Assembly (NCBI RefSeq): GCF_016862895.1 | Contig: NZ_BONV01000043.1 | Span: forward strand, 44,559-108,558 | Length of the DNA: 64,000 nt | Direction: 5' to 3' | Source of the DNA: Planotetraspora kaengkrachanensis | GTDB taxonomy: Bacteria; Actinomycetota; Actinomycetes; Streptosporangiales; Streptosporangiaceae | Part shown: one piece after another, positions 43,088 through 50,792 of the stretch | Position numbering within the stretch: the stretch's first letter is position 1 | How the letters are laid out: every line of letters begins with the position of its first letter | Notes under the pieces: generated by a model | The model's database searches: none | Told to the model about the DNA's origin: nothing | What the model saw: only the letters and a program-made list of their open reading frames with translations | Program-made: the position numbers and the translations under genes

Positions 43088-43726
43088 TCAGCCGACCGGT
43101 TGGGGCACGGGGCTCGCGAGGGGCGCCCGACGCGACCGCGCGGCCAGCACGCCGAAGACGACGATCAGCACGACGTACATGATGACGGCGTTGTACGAGG
43201 TCGGTGAGAAGTCGGCGACGAGGGCGAGGAACCCCGCGGGGGCGAGCCAGCCGGGCAGCAGCCGGGCCCGCCACAGCGCGACGACCAGCACGGTGAGGCC
43301 GAGGTCGAAGCCGAACAGCAGCATGAAGAGCTGCAGCGTCGCCGCGAGGCCGTCCGACATGGCCTCGTTGGCGGGCGCCATCGCCGCCGGGTCGCCGATG
43401 AGGGCGATGTCACGGGTGGCGAGTAACACCATCGAGTGCGAGAGCATCGCGAGCGCCCCGATGACGGTCATGGTCCCGCCGATCCTCGCCGCGAGCCTGC
43501 CGCGCTCGCGCACCATGCCGACGAGTCCGATGACTCCCACGGCGAACAGCGCGAACGCGACGTACGACAGGAGGTCGGCGATCAGGTAGGGCGTGGACTT
43601 GCCGGCGATCAGTGCCAGTTCCGCGGCGGCGTCCGCGGGTTCGTCCCGTGGCTCTATGAACTCGGCGACGAGGGCGATCACCGGGGCCGCGACGAGGGCG
43701 ATCTGAGGGAGTGTGGGCTTGGACAC
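43088..43726 (-). CDS. Multi-spanning membrane protein beside two-component system 5
   Basis: 212 residues with about six helices (IALVAAPVIALVAEFI, IADLLSYVAFALFAVGVIGL, IGGTMTVIGALAMLSHSMVL, LFMLLFGFDLGLTVLVVALW, NAVIMYVVLIVVFGVLAA), resembling DUF4386-like proteins. GGAGGACGC directly precedes the GTG. It is divergent from kinase 5 with a 157-base gap, the same arrangement as modules 1 and 3. Confidence 0.8.
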   Translation of the reverse strand: MSKPTLPQIALVAAPVIALVAEFIEPRDEPADAAAELALIAGKSTPYLIADLLSYVAFALFAVGVIGLVGMVRERGRLAARIGGTMTVIGALAMLSHSMVLLATRDIALIGDPAAMAPANEAMSDGLAATLQLFMLLFGFDLGLTVLVVALWRARLLPGWLAPAGFLALVADFSPTSYNAVIMYVVLIVVFGVLAARSRRAPLASPVPQPVG

Positions 43727-43871
43727 GCGTCCTCCAAAGGCTGGTTCTTAGCGGTCCCGACGCTTCCAGCGGCCGCGGCCGGCGACACCCGCCCGTGGGA
43801 GGGGCCATGTCCGTCCGGGGACGGAGTCCGACCGGCACCCCAGGGGGAGGCCGGGTCGCGGACGCGTGACC

Positions 43872-43883
43872 TAGGCTGCCCGC
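43872..43883 (+). promoter_or_regulatory. Candidate -10 (TAGGCT) of leaderless kinase 5
   Basis: TAGGCT at 43872-43877 ends six bases before the GTG at 43884, with no ribosome binding site. The same CCTAGGCTG sequence stands before the Nudix gene at 54.5 kb. Confidence 0.5.
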
Positions 43884-45035
43884 GTGCGGCATGTCTGGCG
43901 AAACGCGGTCATCGATCTCGGTCCGGCGATCGGCCTGCTCGCCGTGGGACTCCTTGAGCTGCCGGGCTCCGGTCTCGGTCCCGAGGCGGCGCAGCAACAT
44001 CTGTTCGCGGTGCTCGTGTCGACCCTGGCGCTGGCGGTACGGCGCCGCCATCCGCTGGCGGTCGCGCTGGCGGTCGCGGTCACGGTGATGGCCACCTCAC
44101 TGGGCGCCGAGCCGCCGGACGAGGTGGCGGTGCTGCTCGCCGTGATCGTGTCGGTCTTCAGCGCCGCGGCGTACCTGCCGGCTCTCGCCACGGCGGGAGC
44201 GGCCGCGGCGAACGCCGCCGCGCTCACCGTGTCGATCGTGACCGACACGACCGACACCGACGCTGCCAGCGTGGGGACGGGGATGATCCTGTTTGTCGCC
44301 CTGCCCGCCGCCGTGGGCGCCGCGTACCGGCGCCGGCGGCTCGCCACGCAGTCGCTCGAGGCCCGCGCCGAGGAACTGCAGCGTCAGGCCGGTGAAGCGG
44401 TGGCCATGGAGCGCCGGCGCATCGCGCGGGAGCTCCACGACCTCGTGGCGCACTCGGTGAGCGTCATCGCCGTGCAGGCGGAGGCGGGCAAGCAGGTGCT
44501 GGGCGCCGGGGGGCCGACGACCGCGGACGGCGCGTTCACGGCGATCGCCGACGCCTCACGATCCGCGCTCGTGGAGCTCGCCAGGCTGCTGCGCATTCTG
44601 CGCGAGGACGAGGTGGGCACCGCGGCCGAGCCGGTTTCGCCGCAGCCGGGGATGTCCGACCTCGACGCGCTCCTGACCCGGATCGGCGCCGCGGGGCTCG
44701 ACGCTCGCCTGAAGGTCGAAGGCGAGGCGCAGCCTCTCGCGCAGGGCGTCTCCCTGTGCGCCTACCGCGTGATTCAGGAGTCGCTGACGAACGCTCTCAA
44801 GCATTCGGCGGCCGAGCACGCGGACGTGATCCTCCGATACGGTGCGGACGTGCTCGATCTCGAGGTACGCGCGGCGGACGACGGGTCGACGCCCTCGCCT
44901 TCCGGCGGCACCGGGCGTGGCCTGATCGGGATGTGGGAACGGGTCGCCCTCTGCGGCGGCAGCCTGACCCTCGACGTCTCCGACGGCTTCGCGGTCCGGG
45001 CGAGACTGCCGCTGACCAGGGAGCCCGCCCTGTGA
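43884..45035 (+). CDS. NarL-type sensor histidine kinase 5 (short)
   Basis: 383 residues: about five N-terminal helices (AIGLLAVGLLELPGSG, HLFAVLVSTLALAV, VAVLLAVIVSVFSAAAYL, GMILFVALPAAVGAAY), His185 in ARELHDLVAHSVSVIAVQAE, and an HATPase domain (VIQESLTNALKHS, ADDGSTPS, GRGLIGMWERVALCGG). It is of the same short class as kinases 3 and 6. The GTG start is supported by the -10 placed for leaderless transcription. It overlaps regulator 5 by four bases. Confidence 0.92.
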   Translation: MRHVWRNAVIDLGPAIGLLAVGLLELPGSGLGPEAAQQHLFAVLVSTLALAVRRRHPLAVALAVAVTVMATSLGAEPPDEVAVLLAVIVSVFSAAAYLPALATAGAAAANAAALTVSIVTDTTDTDAASVGTGMILFVALPAAVGAAYRRRRLATQSLEARAEELQRQAGEAVAMERRRIARELHDLVAHSVSVIAVQAEAGKQVLGAGGPTTADGAFTAIADASRSALVELARLLRILREDEVGTAAEPVSPQPGMSDLDALLTRIGAAGLDARLKVEGEAQPLAQGVSLCAYRVIQESLTNALKHSAAEHADVILRYGADVLDLEVRAADDGSTPSPSGGTGRGLIGMWERVALCGGSLTLDVSDGFAVRARLPLTREPAL

Positions 45036-45688
45036 TCCGGGTCGTGGTCGCGGACGACGAGATGCTGATCCGCCAGGGCTTCACCGCGATCCTGGCCGGC
45101 GAACCGGACATCGAGGTGGTGGGAGAGGCGGCCGACGGGGTCGCCGCGCTGGCCGAGGTACGCCGTACGCGTCCGGACGTGGTGCTGATGGACATCCGGA
45201 TGCCCGTCCTCGACGGCGTCGAGGCGACCCGCCGCCTCACGAGGACCCAGGCCGGCGTCCGGGTCCTCGTGCTGACCACCTTCGACCTCGACGAGTACGT
45301 GTACCACGCGATGCGCGCGGGAGCCGCCGGGTTCCTGCTCAAGAGCGTCCCGCGGGAGCACCTCGTCGCCGGGATCCGGACCGTGGCGGGCGGGGACGCG
45401 CTGCTGGCCCCCGCCATCACCCGGCGGCTGCTGGAGGAGTTCCTCAACGGCCCGCCCCCGGGATCCACCACACCGGTCCTGCTCGACGGCGTGACTCCGC
45501 GTGAGCTGGACGTGCTGCGCCTGGTCGGCCGTGGTCTGTCGAACGCGCAGATCGGGGCCGAGCTCTTCCTCGCGGAGAGCACGGTCAAGACCCACGTGGC
45601 CAACCTGCTCGCCAAGCGCGGGCTGCGCGACCGGGCACAGCTCGTGGTGCTGGCCTACGAGTCCGGACTGCTCCGTCCCGGGGCGTGA
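45032..45688 (+). CDS. NarL/LuxR-type response regulator 5
   Basis: 218 residues: IRVVVADDEMLIRQGFTAIL, Asp in [42 protein letters not shown], and a LuxR domain ([40 protein letters not shown]). It is coupled to kinase 5 (GTGA overlap). Its stop converges on the ABC-F gene with 20 bases between them. Confidence 0.95.
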   Translation: MIRVVVADDEMLIRQGFTAILAGEPDIEVVGEAADGVAALAEVRRTRPDVVLMDIRMPVLDGVEATRRLTRTQAGVRVLVLTTFDLDEYVYHAMRAGAAGFLLKSVPREHLVAGIRTVAGGDALLAPAITRRLLEEFLNGPPPGSTTPVLLDGVTPRELDVLRLVGRGLSNAQIGAELFLAESTVKTHVANLLAKRGLRDRAQLVVLAYESGLLRPGA

Positions 45689-45708
45689 GGGCTTTCCTCA
45701 AAGCCGTT

Positions 45709-47346
45709 TCAGTCGCCGTCGGGGGCCCCGATCTCCAGCAGGCGGCCGTCGTCCAGCCGCAGCCAGCGGTCGACCTTGATCTCCGTGAGAAACCGCTGGT
45801 CGTGGCTGACCACCACGAACGCGCCCTCGTAGGCGTTCAGCGCGCTTTCCAGCTGACCGACGCTGACGAGGTCGAGATTGTTGGTCGGTTCGTCCAGGAG
45901 CAGCAACTGGGGCGCGGGCTCGGCGTACAGGACGCAGGCGAGGGTGGCGCGCAGCCGTTCGCCGCCGGACAGCACCGAGATCGGGAGGTGGACGCGGGAG
46001 CCCCGGAACAGGAACCGGGCGAGGAGGTTCATCCGCTCCGCCTCCGGCATCGCGGGCGCGAACGCGGCCAGGTTCTCCGCCACGGTGCGGTCCAGATCCA
46101 GCAGGTCAAGCCGCTGGGACAGGTAGGCGACCCGGCCGTCGGCCCGCCGGGTCCCACCGCCCCCCGGCTCCAGTTCGCCGTTGACGAGGCGCAGCAGGGT
46201 GGACTTGCCTGCGCCGTTGGGGCCGGTCAGCGCGATCCGTTCGGGCCCTCGGATCACCAGGTCCGCGCCGTCTCCGGCGAACAGGGCCCGGTCGCCGTGG
46301 CGGACCTGCATGCCGCTCCCGAGGAAGACCGTGCGACCGGCGGGGACGTTGGTCGCGGGAAGCTCGAGCGTGATCCGCTGCTCGTCGCGCAGGGCGCGGC
46401 TCGCCTCGTCGAGCTTCGCCTTGGCGTCGCCGACCCGGGCGGCGTGCGTCTCGTTCGACCTGCCCGCCGACTCCTGGGCGTCGCGCTTCATCGTCCCGGC
46501 GAAGATCTTCGGCAGGCCGGCGCTCTTGAGGTTGCGGACGGCGTTGCCCGCCCGGCGTTCGGCCCGTTCGCGGGCCTGCTGCATCTCCCGCTTCTCTCGT
46601 TTGAGGTCCTGCTCGGCGTTGCGGACGTTCTTCTCCGCGACCTCCCGCGCGGCGCGCACGGCCTCCTCGTACGCGGTGAAGTTGCCGCCGTACGAGCGGA
46701 TCTCCCCCTGGTCGAGTTCGGCGATGCGGTCCATGCGGTCGAGCAGGGCGCGGTCGTGGCTGACCAGCAGGAGGCAGCCGTTCCAGTCCTCGAGCACGTC
46801 GTAGAGCCTGCGGCGGGCGTCGAGATCGAGGTTGTTGGTCGGCTCGTCGAGCAGCAGGACGTCGGGCCGCTTCAGCAGCTGTGCCGCCAGGCCGAGGGAG
46901 ACGACCTGGCCGCCGCTGAGGGTGCGCAGGCGCCGGGTGAGGGCCACGTCCCCGAGGCCGAGCCTGTCCAGCTGGGCGCGGGTGCGCTCCTCGATGTCCC
47001 AGTCGTCGCCGACCGTGGTGAAGTGCTCCTCGTCGGCGTCGCCGGACTCGATGGCGTCCAGAGCCCTGATCACATGGGCGATCCCCAGGACCTCGGCGAC
47101 GCTCAGGTCACCGACGAGGGGCAGGCTCTGCGGGAGGTAGCCGACCACTCCCGTGGCGGACACGGTGCCGCCGCCGGGACGGTACTCGCCGGCGATCAGC
47201 TTGAGCAGGGTGCTCTTACCGGCGCCGTTCGGCGCGACGAGGCCGGTACGGCCGGCGCCCACGGTGAAGGACAGGCCCTGGAAGACCGGGGTGTCGTCGG
47301 GCCAGGAGAAGGAGAGATTGGAGCAGATGACGAACGCGTCGGACAT
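45709..47346 (-). CDS. ABC-F family ATPase (ribosome-associated, likely antibiotic protection)
   Basis: 545 residues with two ABC domains and no membrane segment. Domain 1 has Walker A APNGAGKSTLLKL, signature LSGGQVVSLGLAAQLL and Walker B LLLDEPTNNLDL; a charged linker of about 80 residues (EKNVRNAEQDLKREKREMQQ and on) corresponds to the ABC-F interdomain arm that reaches the peptidyl-transferase centre; domain 2 has TGPNGAGKSTLLRL, LSGGERLRATLACVL and LLLDEPTNNLDL. Members displace ribosome-binding antibiotics or act in translation. GAGG lies eight bases before the ATG. The long leader with a small ORF and hairpin suggests drug-induced attenuation. Confidence 0.9.
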   Translation of the reverse strand: MSDAFVICSNLSFSWPDDTPVFQGLSFTVGAGRTGLVAPNGAGKSTLLKLIAGEYRPGGGTVSATGVVGYLPQSLPLVGDLSVAEVLGIAHVIRALDAIESGDADEEHFTTVGDDWDIEERTRAQLDRLGLGDVALTRRLRTLSGGQVVSLGLAAQLLKRPDVLLLDEPTNNLDLDARRRLYDVLEDWNGCLLLVSHDRALLDRMDRIAELDQGEIRSYGGNFTAYEEAVRAAREVAEKNVRNAEQDLKREKREMQQARERAERRAGNAVRNLKSAGLPKIFAGTMKRDAQESAGRSNETHAARVGDAKAKLDEASRALRDEQRITLELPATNVPAGRTVFLGSGMQVRHGDRALFAGDGADLVIRGPERIALTGPNGAGKSTLLRLVNGELEPGGGGTRRADGRVAYLSQRLDLLDLDRTVAENLAAFAPAMPEAERMNLLARFLFRGSRVHLPISVLSGGERLRATLACVLYAEPAPQLLLLDEPTNNLDLVSVGQLESALNAYEGAFVVVSHDQRFLTEIKVDRWLRLDDGRLLEIGAPDGD

Positions 47347-47470
47347 GCGGGAGACCTCGATGGAAACGCGGGTGCGGCGATGGCACGCCCAGCCAGGGAC
47401 ATGGATGAAGAGAACGACGACGTGGGCCCCGGCGAAGGCGCTCTCGTGCGCCCGCCGACGGCCGATCATG

Positions 47471-47487
47471 TCCGGGTCTCACCCGGA
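47471..47487 (-). promoter_or_regulatory. Hairpin at the leader-peptide stop codon
   Basis: TCCGGGT and ACCCGGA form a perfect 7-bp stem with a three-base loop, and the leader ORF's TGA lies in the loop-stem. A ribosome stalled or terminating there would cover the hairpin, so it is well placed to act in translational or transcriptional attenuation of the ABC-F gene. Confidence 0.5.
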
Positions 47488-47508
47488 GATGTCGTCGTCA
47501 CCCGCCAT
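47479..47508 (-). CDS. Putative leader peptide of the ABC-F gene (9 aa)
   Basis: ATG GCG GGT ... TGA encodes MAGDDDISG, preceded by AGGGAG seven to eight bases upstream, a better ribosome binding site than that of most genes in the window. It lies 133 bases upstream of the ABC-F start and ends in a hairpin. Small leader ORFs are a known feature of inducible ABC-F resistance genes in Gram-positive bacteria; that this one is translated is inferred. Confidence 0.5.
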   Translation of the reverse strand: MAGDDDISG

Positions 47509-47544
47509 GTCTGGTCTCCCTGGTCCGATCAGTTACGGCTGTCC

Positions 47545-47550
47545 ATATTA
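47545..47550 (-). promoter_or_regulatory. Candidate -10 (TAATAT) of the ABC-F leader transcript
   Basis: TAATAT on the minus strand lies about 37 bases before the leader ORF and would give a 5' leader of roughly 190 bases. No strong -35 was identified. Confidence 0.4.
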
Positions 47551-47719
47551 GTGACGACCAGGTAAAGGCGCGAGTGTGATTACTGGGCCGGCCCCTGGCA
47601 CGGTCTCGATCGCAAGCGGTGTAGCGGCCGCCTTGAGCTCTTCAGCGCGAAGTGTTCTCAATCACCACGTCATGCGATAGAAGATCAAATACACTCCACC
47701 GACTCTTCTCGAGGTATGC
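47551..47719. other. Divergent promoter region, ABC-F / SRPBCC protein
   Basis: No gene seen. AT-richer patches near 47665-47700 may hold the promoter of the secreted protein at 47720. Confidence 0.4.
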
Positions 47720-48367
47720 GTGAAGAAGTTCCTGCGCCTCCTTGCGGCGCCACTCTTCGTGGCGACCGCCATGGTCGCCTCCCTCTCCCTCCCCGCCAAC
47801 GCGGATGCCGTCGACACCGACCCGGAGATCGCCGCCCAGTGGCAGACGGCCTGGGACACCTACAAGTTCGCCGAGGTCACGCCCCCGCCGCCGCCCGAGT
47901 CGGGGCGGAGCCGGACCACGACCAGCATCTCCGTCACGATCGACGGGTCCGCCAAGGACGTGTTCGACGCCTACTCGAACATCAACAACCACATCGGCAG
48001 GGCCGCGTTCCTCAAGCGGGTCGTCACCCACAAGCAGTTCACGGACTGTGACGTGCGCTACATCAACTTCACCGCCATCGAGGACGTGCCCTTCGAAGGC
48101 ACCGTCGTCTCGCTGGCGACGCACGCGCAGCAGCGGCTCCACCGCGACGATCTCTTCTACGAGACGGACACCTGGTCGGAGCCCAACGTGGTCACCCACC
48201 AGAAGATCACCTTCACGAAGCTGTCCGGCGGCAGGACCAAGGTCACCGAGCGCCTCACCTTCGAGGCGGACACCTCGCTGATCGACTTCGTCGTCACGAA
48301 CGGCGTCGCCTCGCACCAGCAGACGCAGACCGCCCTCAAGCAGGCGATCGAGAGCGGCGTGCTCTGA
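47720..48367 (+). CDS. Secreted SRPBCC-like protein
   Basis: 215 residues. A clear Sec signal peptide (FLRLLAAPLFVATAMVASLS, cleavage near ANADA) is followed by a Pro-rich linker (TPPPPPESG) and a domain with the helix-grip pattern of SRPBCC/START-like proteins: ISVTIDGSAKDVFDAYSNIN, then alternating strands ending in KVTERLTFEADTSLIDFVVT and a long C-terminal helix. It may bind a hydrophobic ligand outside the cell. GAGG precedes the GTG start. It is a single gene. Confidence 0.7.
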   Translation: MKKFLRLLAAPLFVATAMVASLSLPANADAVDTDPEIAAQWQTAWDTYKFAEVTPPPPPESGRSRTTTSISVTIDGSAKDVFDAYSNINNHIGRAAFLKRVVTHKQFTDCDVRYINFTAIEDVPFEGTVVSLATHAQQRLHRDDLFYETDTWSEPNVVTHQKITFTKLSGGRTKVTERLTFEADTSLIDFVVTNGVASHQQTQTALKQAIESGVL

Positions 48368-48431
48368 CGTGCCGGGGGCGCGGGGCCGGCTCACCGAGCG
48401 GCCCCGCGCCTTCCCACGTGCCCAGGTTCGC

Positions 48432-48671
48432 TCATCCGGAAGGACGTGAGCGCCGCTGGGCGCGGAACTGTTCGACCGGCAGGCCGCCCCAGCCCCAGTT
48501 CTCCAGTTCGACTTCGTCGATGACGACGAAGGTGGACTCCATCGGTTTGCCGAGCACGTCGAGCAGCAACCGGCTCACGCCCTGGATGAGCGCGGCCTTC
48601 TGCTCGGCGGTGGCGGACTCCGCGCCGGGTTCTGTTCCCTCGCGGGTGATCTGGATGGTGACGATCGGCAT
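48432..48671 (-). CDS. 4-oxalocrotonate tautomerase-family protein
   Basis: 79 residues. The mature N-terminus begins with Pro after Met removal (MPIVTIQITREG), the catalytic base of this superfamily. The helix (ATAEQKAALIQGVSRLLLDV) and strand (STFVVIDEVELENWGWGG) fit the 4-OT fold. The reaction here is unknown. AGGAGC precedes the ATG. It lies 38 bases downstream of the SDR gene on the same strand, likely one unit. Confidence 0.85.
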   Translation of the reverse strand: MPIVTIQITREGTEPGAESATAEQKAALIQGVSRLLLDVLGKPMESTFVVIDEVELENWGWGGLPVEQFRAQRRSRPSG

Positions 48672-48709
48672 CGGTCCGGCTCCTGTCGTTCCTCGCTTCG
48701 CCCGGGCCG

Positions 48710-49426
48710 TCAGTGGCCGGCGCTCTGGCCGCCGTCGATGTGCAGGATCTCGCCGGTCACGAACGGCGCGGACTCCAGGTACATCACTCCGTCCACGACG
48801 TCGTCGATCCCGCCCATCCGGCCGACCGGGTGCAGTCCCGCGAGCGTCTCGTGGGTCTCGGCGGGGTGCATGGGCGTCTTGATGACCCCGGGCGAGACGG
48901 CGTTCACCCGTACGGACCGGGTCGCGTACTCGATGGCCAGCGACTTCGTGGCGGCAGCCAGGCCGCCCTTGGTCAGCGAGGCGAGCACGGACGGAACCGC
49001 GGAGTTGGGCTGGTCGACGAAGCTGGTCGTGATGTTGACGATGTGGCCTCCCCCCTGTGCCGTCATGGTGCCCAGCACCCGCCGGGTGATGTGGAAGAAC
49101 CCCGAGAGGTTCACGCCGGTCACCCTGGCGTAGTCGTCGTCGGTGTAGTCGGTGAACGGCTTGGCGACGAAGACGCCGGCGTTGTTGACCAGGGTGTCGA
49201 TGCGGCCGAAACGGCTCAGCGCCTCGGCCGCCACACGCTCGGCCGTGTCCGCGTCCGCGATGTCGCCCCGCACGGTCACGACGTCCGCGTCCTCGGAGGG
49301 GGCGATCGACCGTGACGTGGCGACGACTCCGTAGCCGAGCTTGCGGTAGGCCTCGACCAGTCCGGCGCCGATGCCCTGCGACGCTCCGGTGATCACTGCG
49401 ACCTTCTGTCCTCGATCAGTGCTCAT
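48710..49426 (-). CDS. Short-chain dehydrogenase/reductase
   Basis: 238 residues, classical SDR: cofactor motif TGASQGIGAGLV, LVNNAGVFVAKPF, catalytic Ser in NITTSFVDQ. At the usual YxxxK position the sequence reads VLASLTKGG: the catalytic Tyr is not obvious and Ser or Leu occupies its place, while Lys is kept. Activity may therefore be altered. The C-terminus is FVTGEILHIDGGQSAGH. It is divergent from the TetR gene at 49506 across an operator-like region and is followed by the tautomerase gene. Confidence 0.85.
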   Translation of the reverse strand: MSTDRGQKVAVITGASQGIGAGLVEAYRKLGYGVVATSRSIAPSEDADVVTVRGDIADADTAERVAAEALSRFGRIDTLVNNAGVFVAKPFTDYTDDDYARVTGVNLSGFFHITRRVLGTMTAQGGGHIVNITTSFVDQPNSAVPSVLASLTKGGLAAATKSLAIEYATRSVRVNAVSPGVIKTPMHPAETHETLAGLHPVGRMGGIDDVVDGVMYLESAPFVTGEILHIDGGQSAGH

Positions 49427-49454
49427 GGCTGTTCCCTTCAGTGATTCTGTCTTG

Positions 49455-49491
49455 AGACGACCGGTCTACTATTCAAGCTAGACGACTGGTC
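49455..49491. promoter_or_regulatory. TetR operator candidates: AGACGACCGGTCT and AGACGACTGGTC
   Basis: GACCGGTC (49459-49466) is a perfect 8-bp palindrome; a near copy, GACTGGTC, is at 49484-49491. Both sit in a TAGAC/GTCT context between the divergent SDR and TetR genes, as in the boxes of QacR/LmrA-like repressors. The second site overlaps the upstream edge of the TetR -10. Confidence 0.65.
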
Positions 49492-49492
49492 G

Positions 49493-49505
49493 TATACTCG
49501 CAACC
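49493..49505 (+). promoter_or_regulatory. -10 (TATACT) of a leaderless TetR transcript
   Basis: TATACT at 49493-49498 ends seven bases before the ATG at 49506. There is no ribosome binding site. Confidence 0.5.
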
Positions 49506-50132
49506 ATGGGACGGACCAGTGACGCGAGAGACAAGATCCTCTCGGCGGCGCGAACGCTGATCGAGCAGCGTGGCTACACCGCCTTGGGGGTCGCCGAGAT
49601 CTGTGCGGCGGCAGGAGTGCCGAAGGGCAGCTTCTACCACTTCTTCGAGTCCAAGCAGGCCCTCGCGATCACCGTGATCAACGAGCACTGGACGGAGCAG
49701 CGACAACAGTGGACCGAGGTGCTCGGTCGTGACCGTCCCCCGTTGCAGCGGTTGCGCGACCTGTTCCTGGCGACCGAGACCGTGCAGCGCGTCGGTCAGC
49801 AGGACAACGGCAAGGTCGTCGGCTGCCTGTTCGGCAATCTCGCCCTCGAGCTCAGCAACCAGGCCGACGACGTGCGACAGCGGCTGCAGGAGATCTTCGA
49901 CGCCCAGATCGAGCTGATCGAGCAGGTGGTCGCCGAGGCGCACGAGCGCGGTGAGATCGCCGCCACGGTGGACATGCACGACGCGGCGCGATCGATCGTG
50001 GCCCAACTGGAGGGGCGGGTGCTCTTCGCGAAGCTCCTCAACGATCCCGGGCAGCTCGAGGCGATGTGGCGCAACTGCCTGGCGCTGCTGGGGGCACCAC
50101 CCCTGGAGGCGGAGGCCGATTCACCCCGATGA
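49506..50132 (+). CDS. TetR-family regulator (NemR/YxaF-like)
   Basis: 208 residues. The DNA-binding domain reads RDKILSAARTLIEQRGYTAL, VAEICAAAGVPKGSFYHFFE, SKQALAITVI; the KGSFYHFF recognition helix and the GCLFGNLALELS motif are typical of the NemR/YxaF-type TetR branch, whose members respond to electrophiles or drugs and control adjacent reductases. It is divergent from the SDR-tautomerase unit and probably represses it. Its 3' end overlaps the stop of regulator 6 on the other strand by 12 bases. Confidence 0.9.
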   Translation: MGRTSDARDKILSAARTLIEQRGYTALGVAEICAAAGVPKGSFYHFFESKQALAITVINEHWTEQRQQWTEVLGRDRPPLQRLRDLFLATETVQRVGQQDNGKVVGCLFGNLALELSNQADDVRQRLQEIFDAQIELIEQVVAEAHERGEIAATVDMHDAARSIVAQLEGRVLFAKLLNDPGQLEAMWRNCLALLGAPPLEAEADSPR

Positions 50133-50792
50133 GCCCGGACGGCCCCGCATGACATGGTTCTCCCAGGCCCAGGCGGCGATCCCGACGCGGTTGCGCACCC
50201 CGAGCTTGGCCTGGATTCCCGACAGGTGGCTCTTGACCGTGCTGAGTGAGATGAACAGGTCCGCGGCGATCTCCTGATTGGTGCGGCCGACGGCGAGGGC
50301 CCGGACGACCTCGAGTTCCCTTTCTGACAGCGCCTGCGCGGGCTTCCCGCCGGCGGGCGCCGCCGTCTCCGTCAGCCGCCGCAGCAGCCGGGTGGTGACC
50401 GACGGTGAGACCAGGGCGTCCCCGGCGTTGGCCGCGCGGACGGCCTCGACGAGCAGGACGGGGCCGGCGTCCTTCAAGATGAAGCCGGTCGCCCCGCCGC
50501 GCAGCGCGCCGTACACGTATTCGTCGAGGTCGAAGGTAGTGACCACGACCACCCTGAGCGGATCGGTGACCCCGGGGCCGGCCAGCGCGCGGGTGACCTC
50601 GATGCCGTCGAGACGGGGCATCCTGATGTCCACGAGGCACACGTCCGGGCGCAGCCGCCTGGCCAGTTCTACCGCCTCGACGCCGTCCGACGCCTCGGCC
50701 ACCACGTCGATGTCCGGCTGGTCCTCGAGGATGATCCGCAGGCCGCCGCGCACCATCGCCTGGTCGTCGGCCAACAGCACCCTGATGGTCAT
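50121..50792 (-). CDS. NarL/LuxR-type response regulator 6
   Basis: 223 residues: IRVLLADDQAMVRGGLRIIL, Asp in [43 protein letters not shown], and a LuxR domain (LSERELEVVRALAVGRTNQE, IAADLFISLSTVKSHLSGIQ). It is coupled to kinase 6 by a four-base overlap. Unlike the five systems at 29-46 kb it has no adjacent small membrane protein. Confidence 0.95.
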   Translation of the reverse strand: MTIRVLLADDQAMVRGGLRIILEDQPDIDVVAEASDGVEAVELARRLRPDVCLVDIRMPRLDGIEVTRALAGPGVTDPLRVVVVTTFDLDEYVYGALRGGATGFILKDAGPVLLVEAVRAANAGDALVSPSVTTRLLRRLTETAAPAGGKPAQALSERELEVVRALAVGRTNQEIAADLFISLSTVKSHLSGIQAKLGVRNRVGIAAWAWENHVMRGRPGSSG

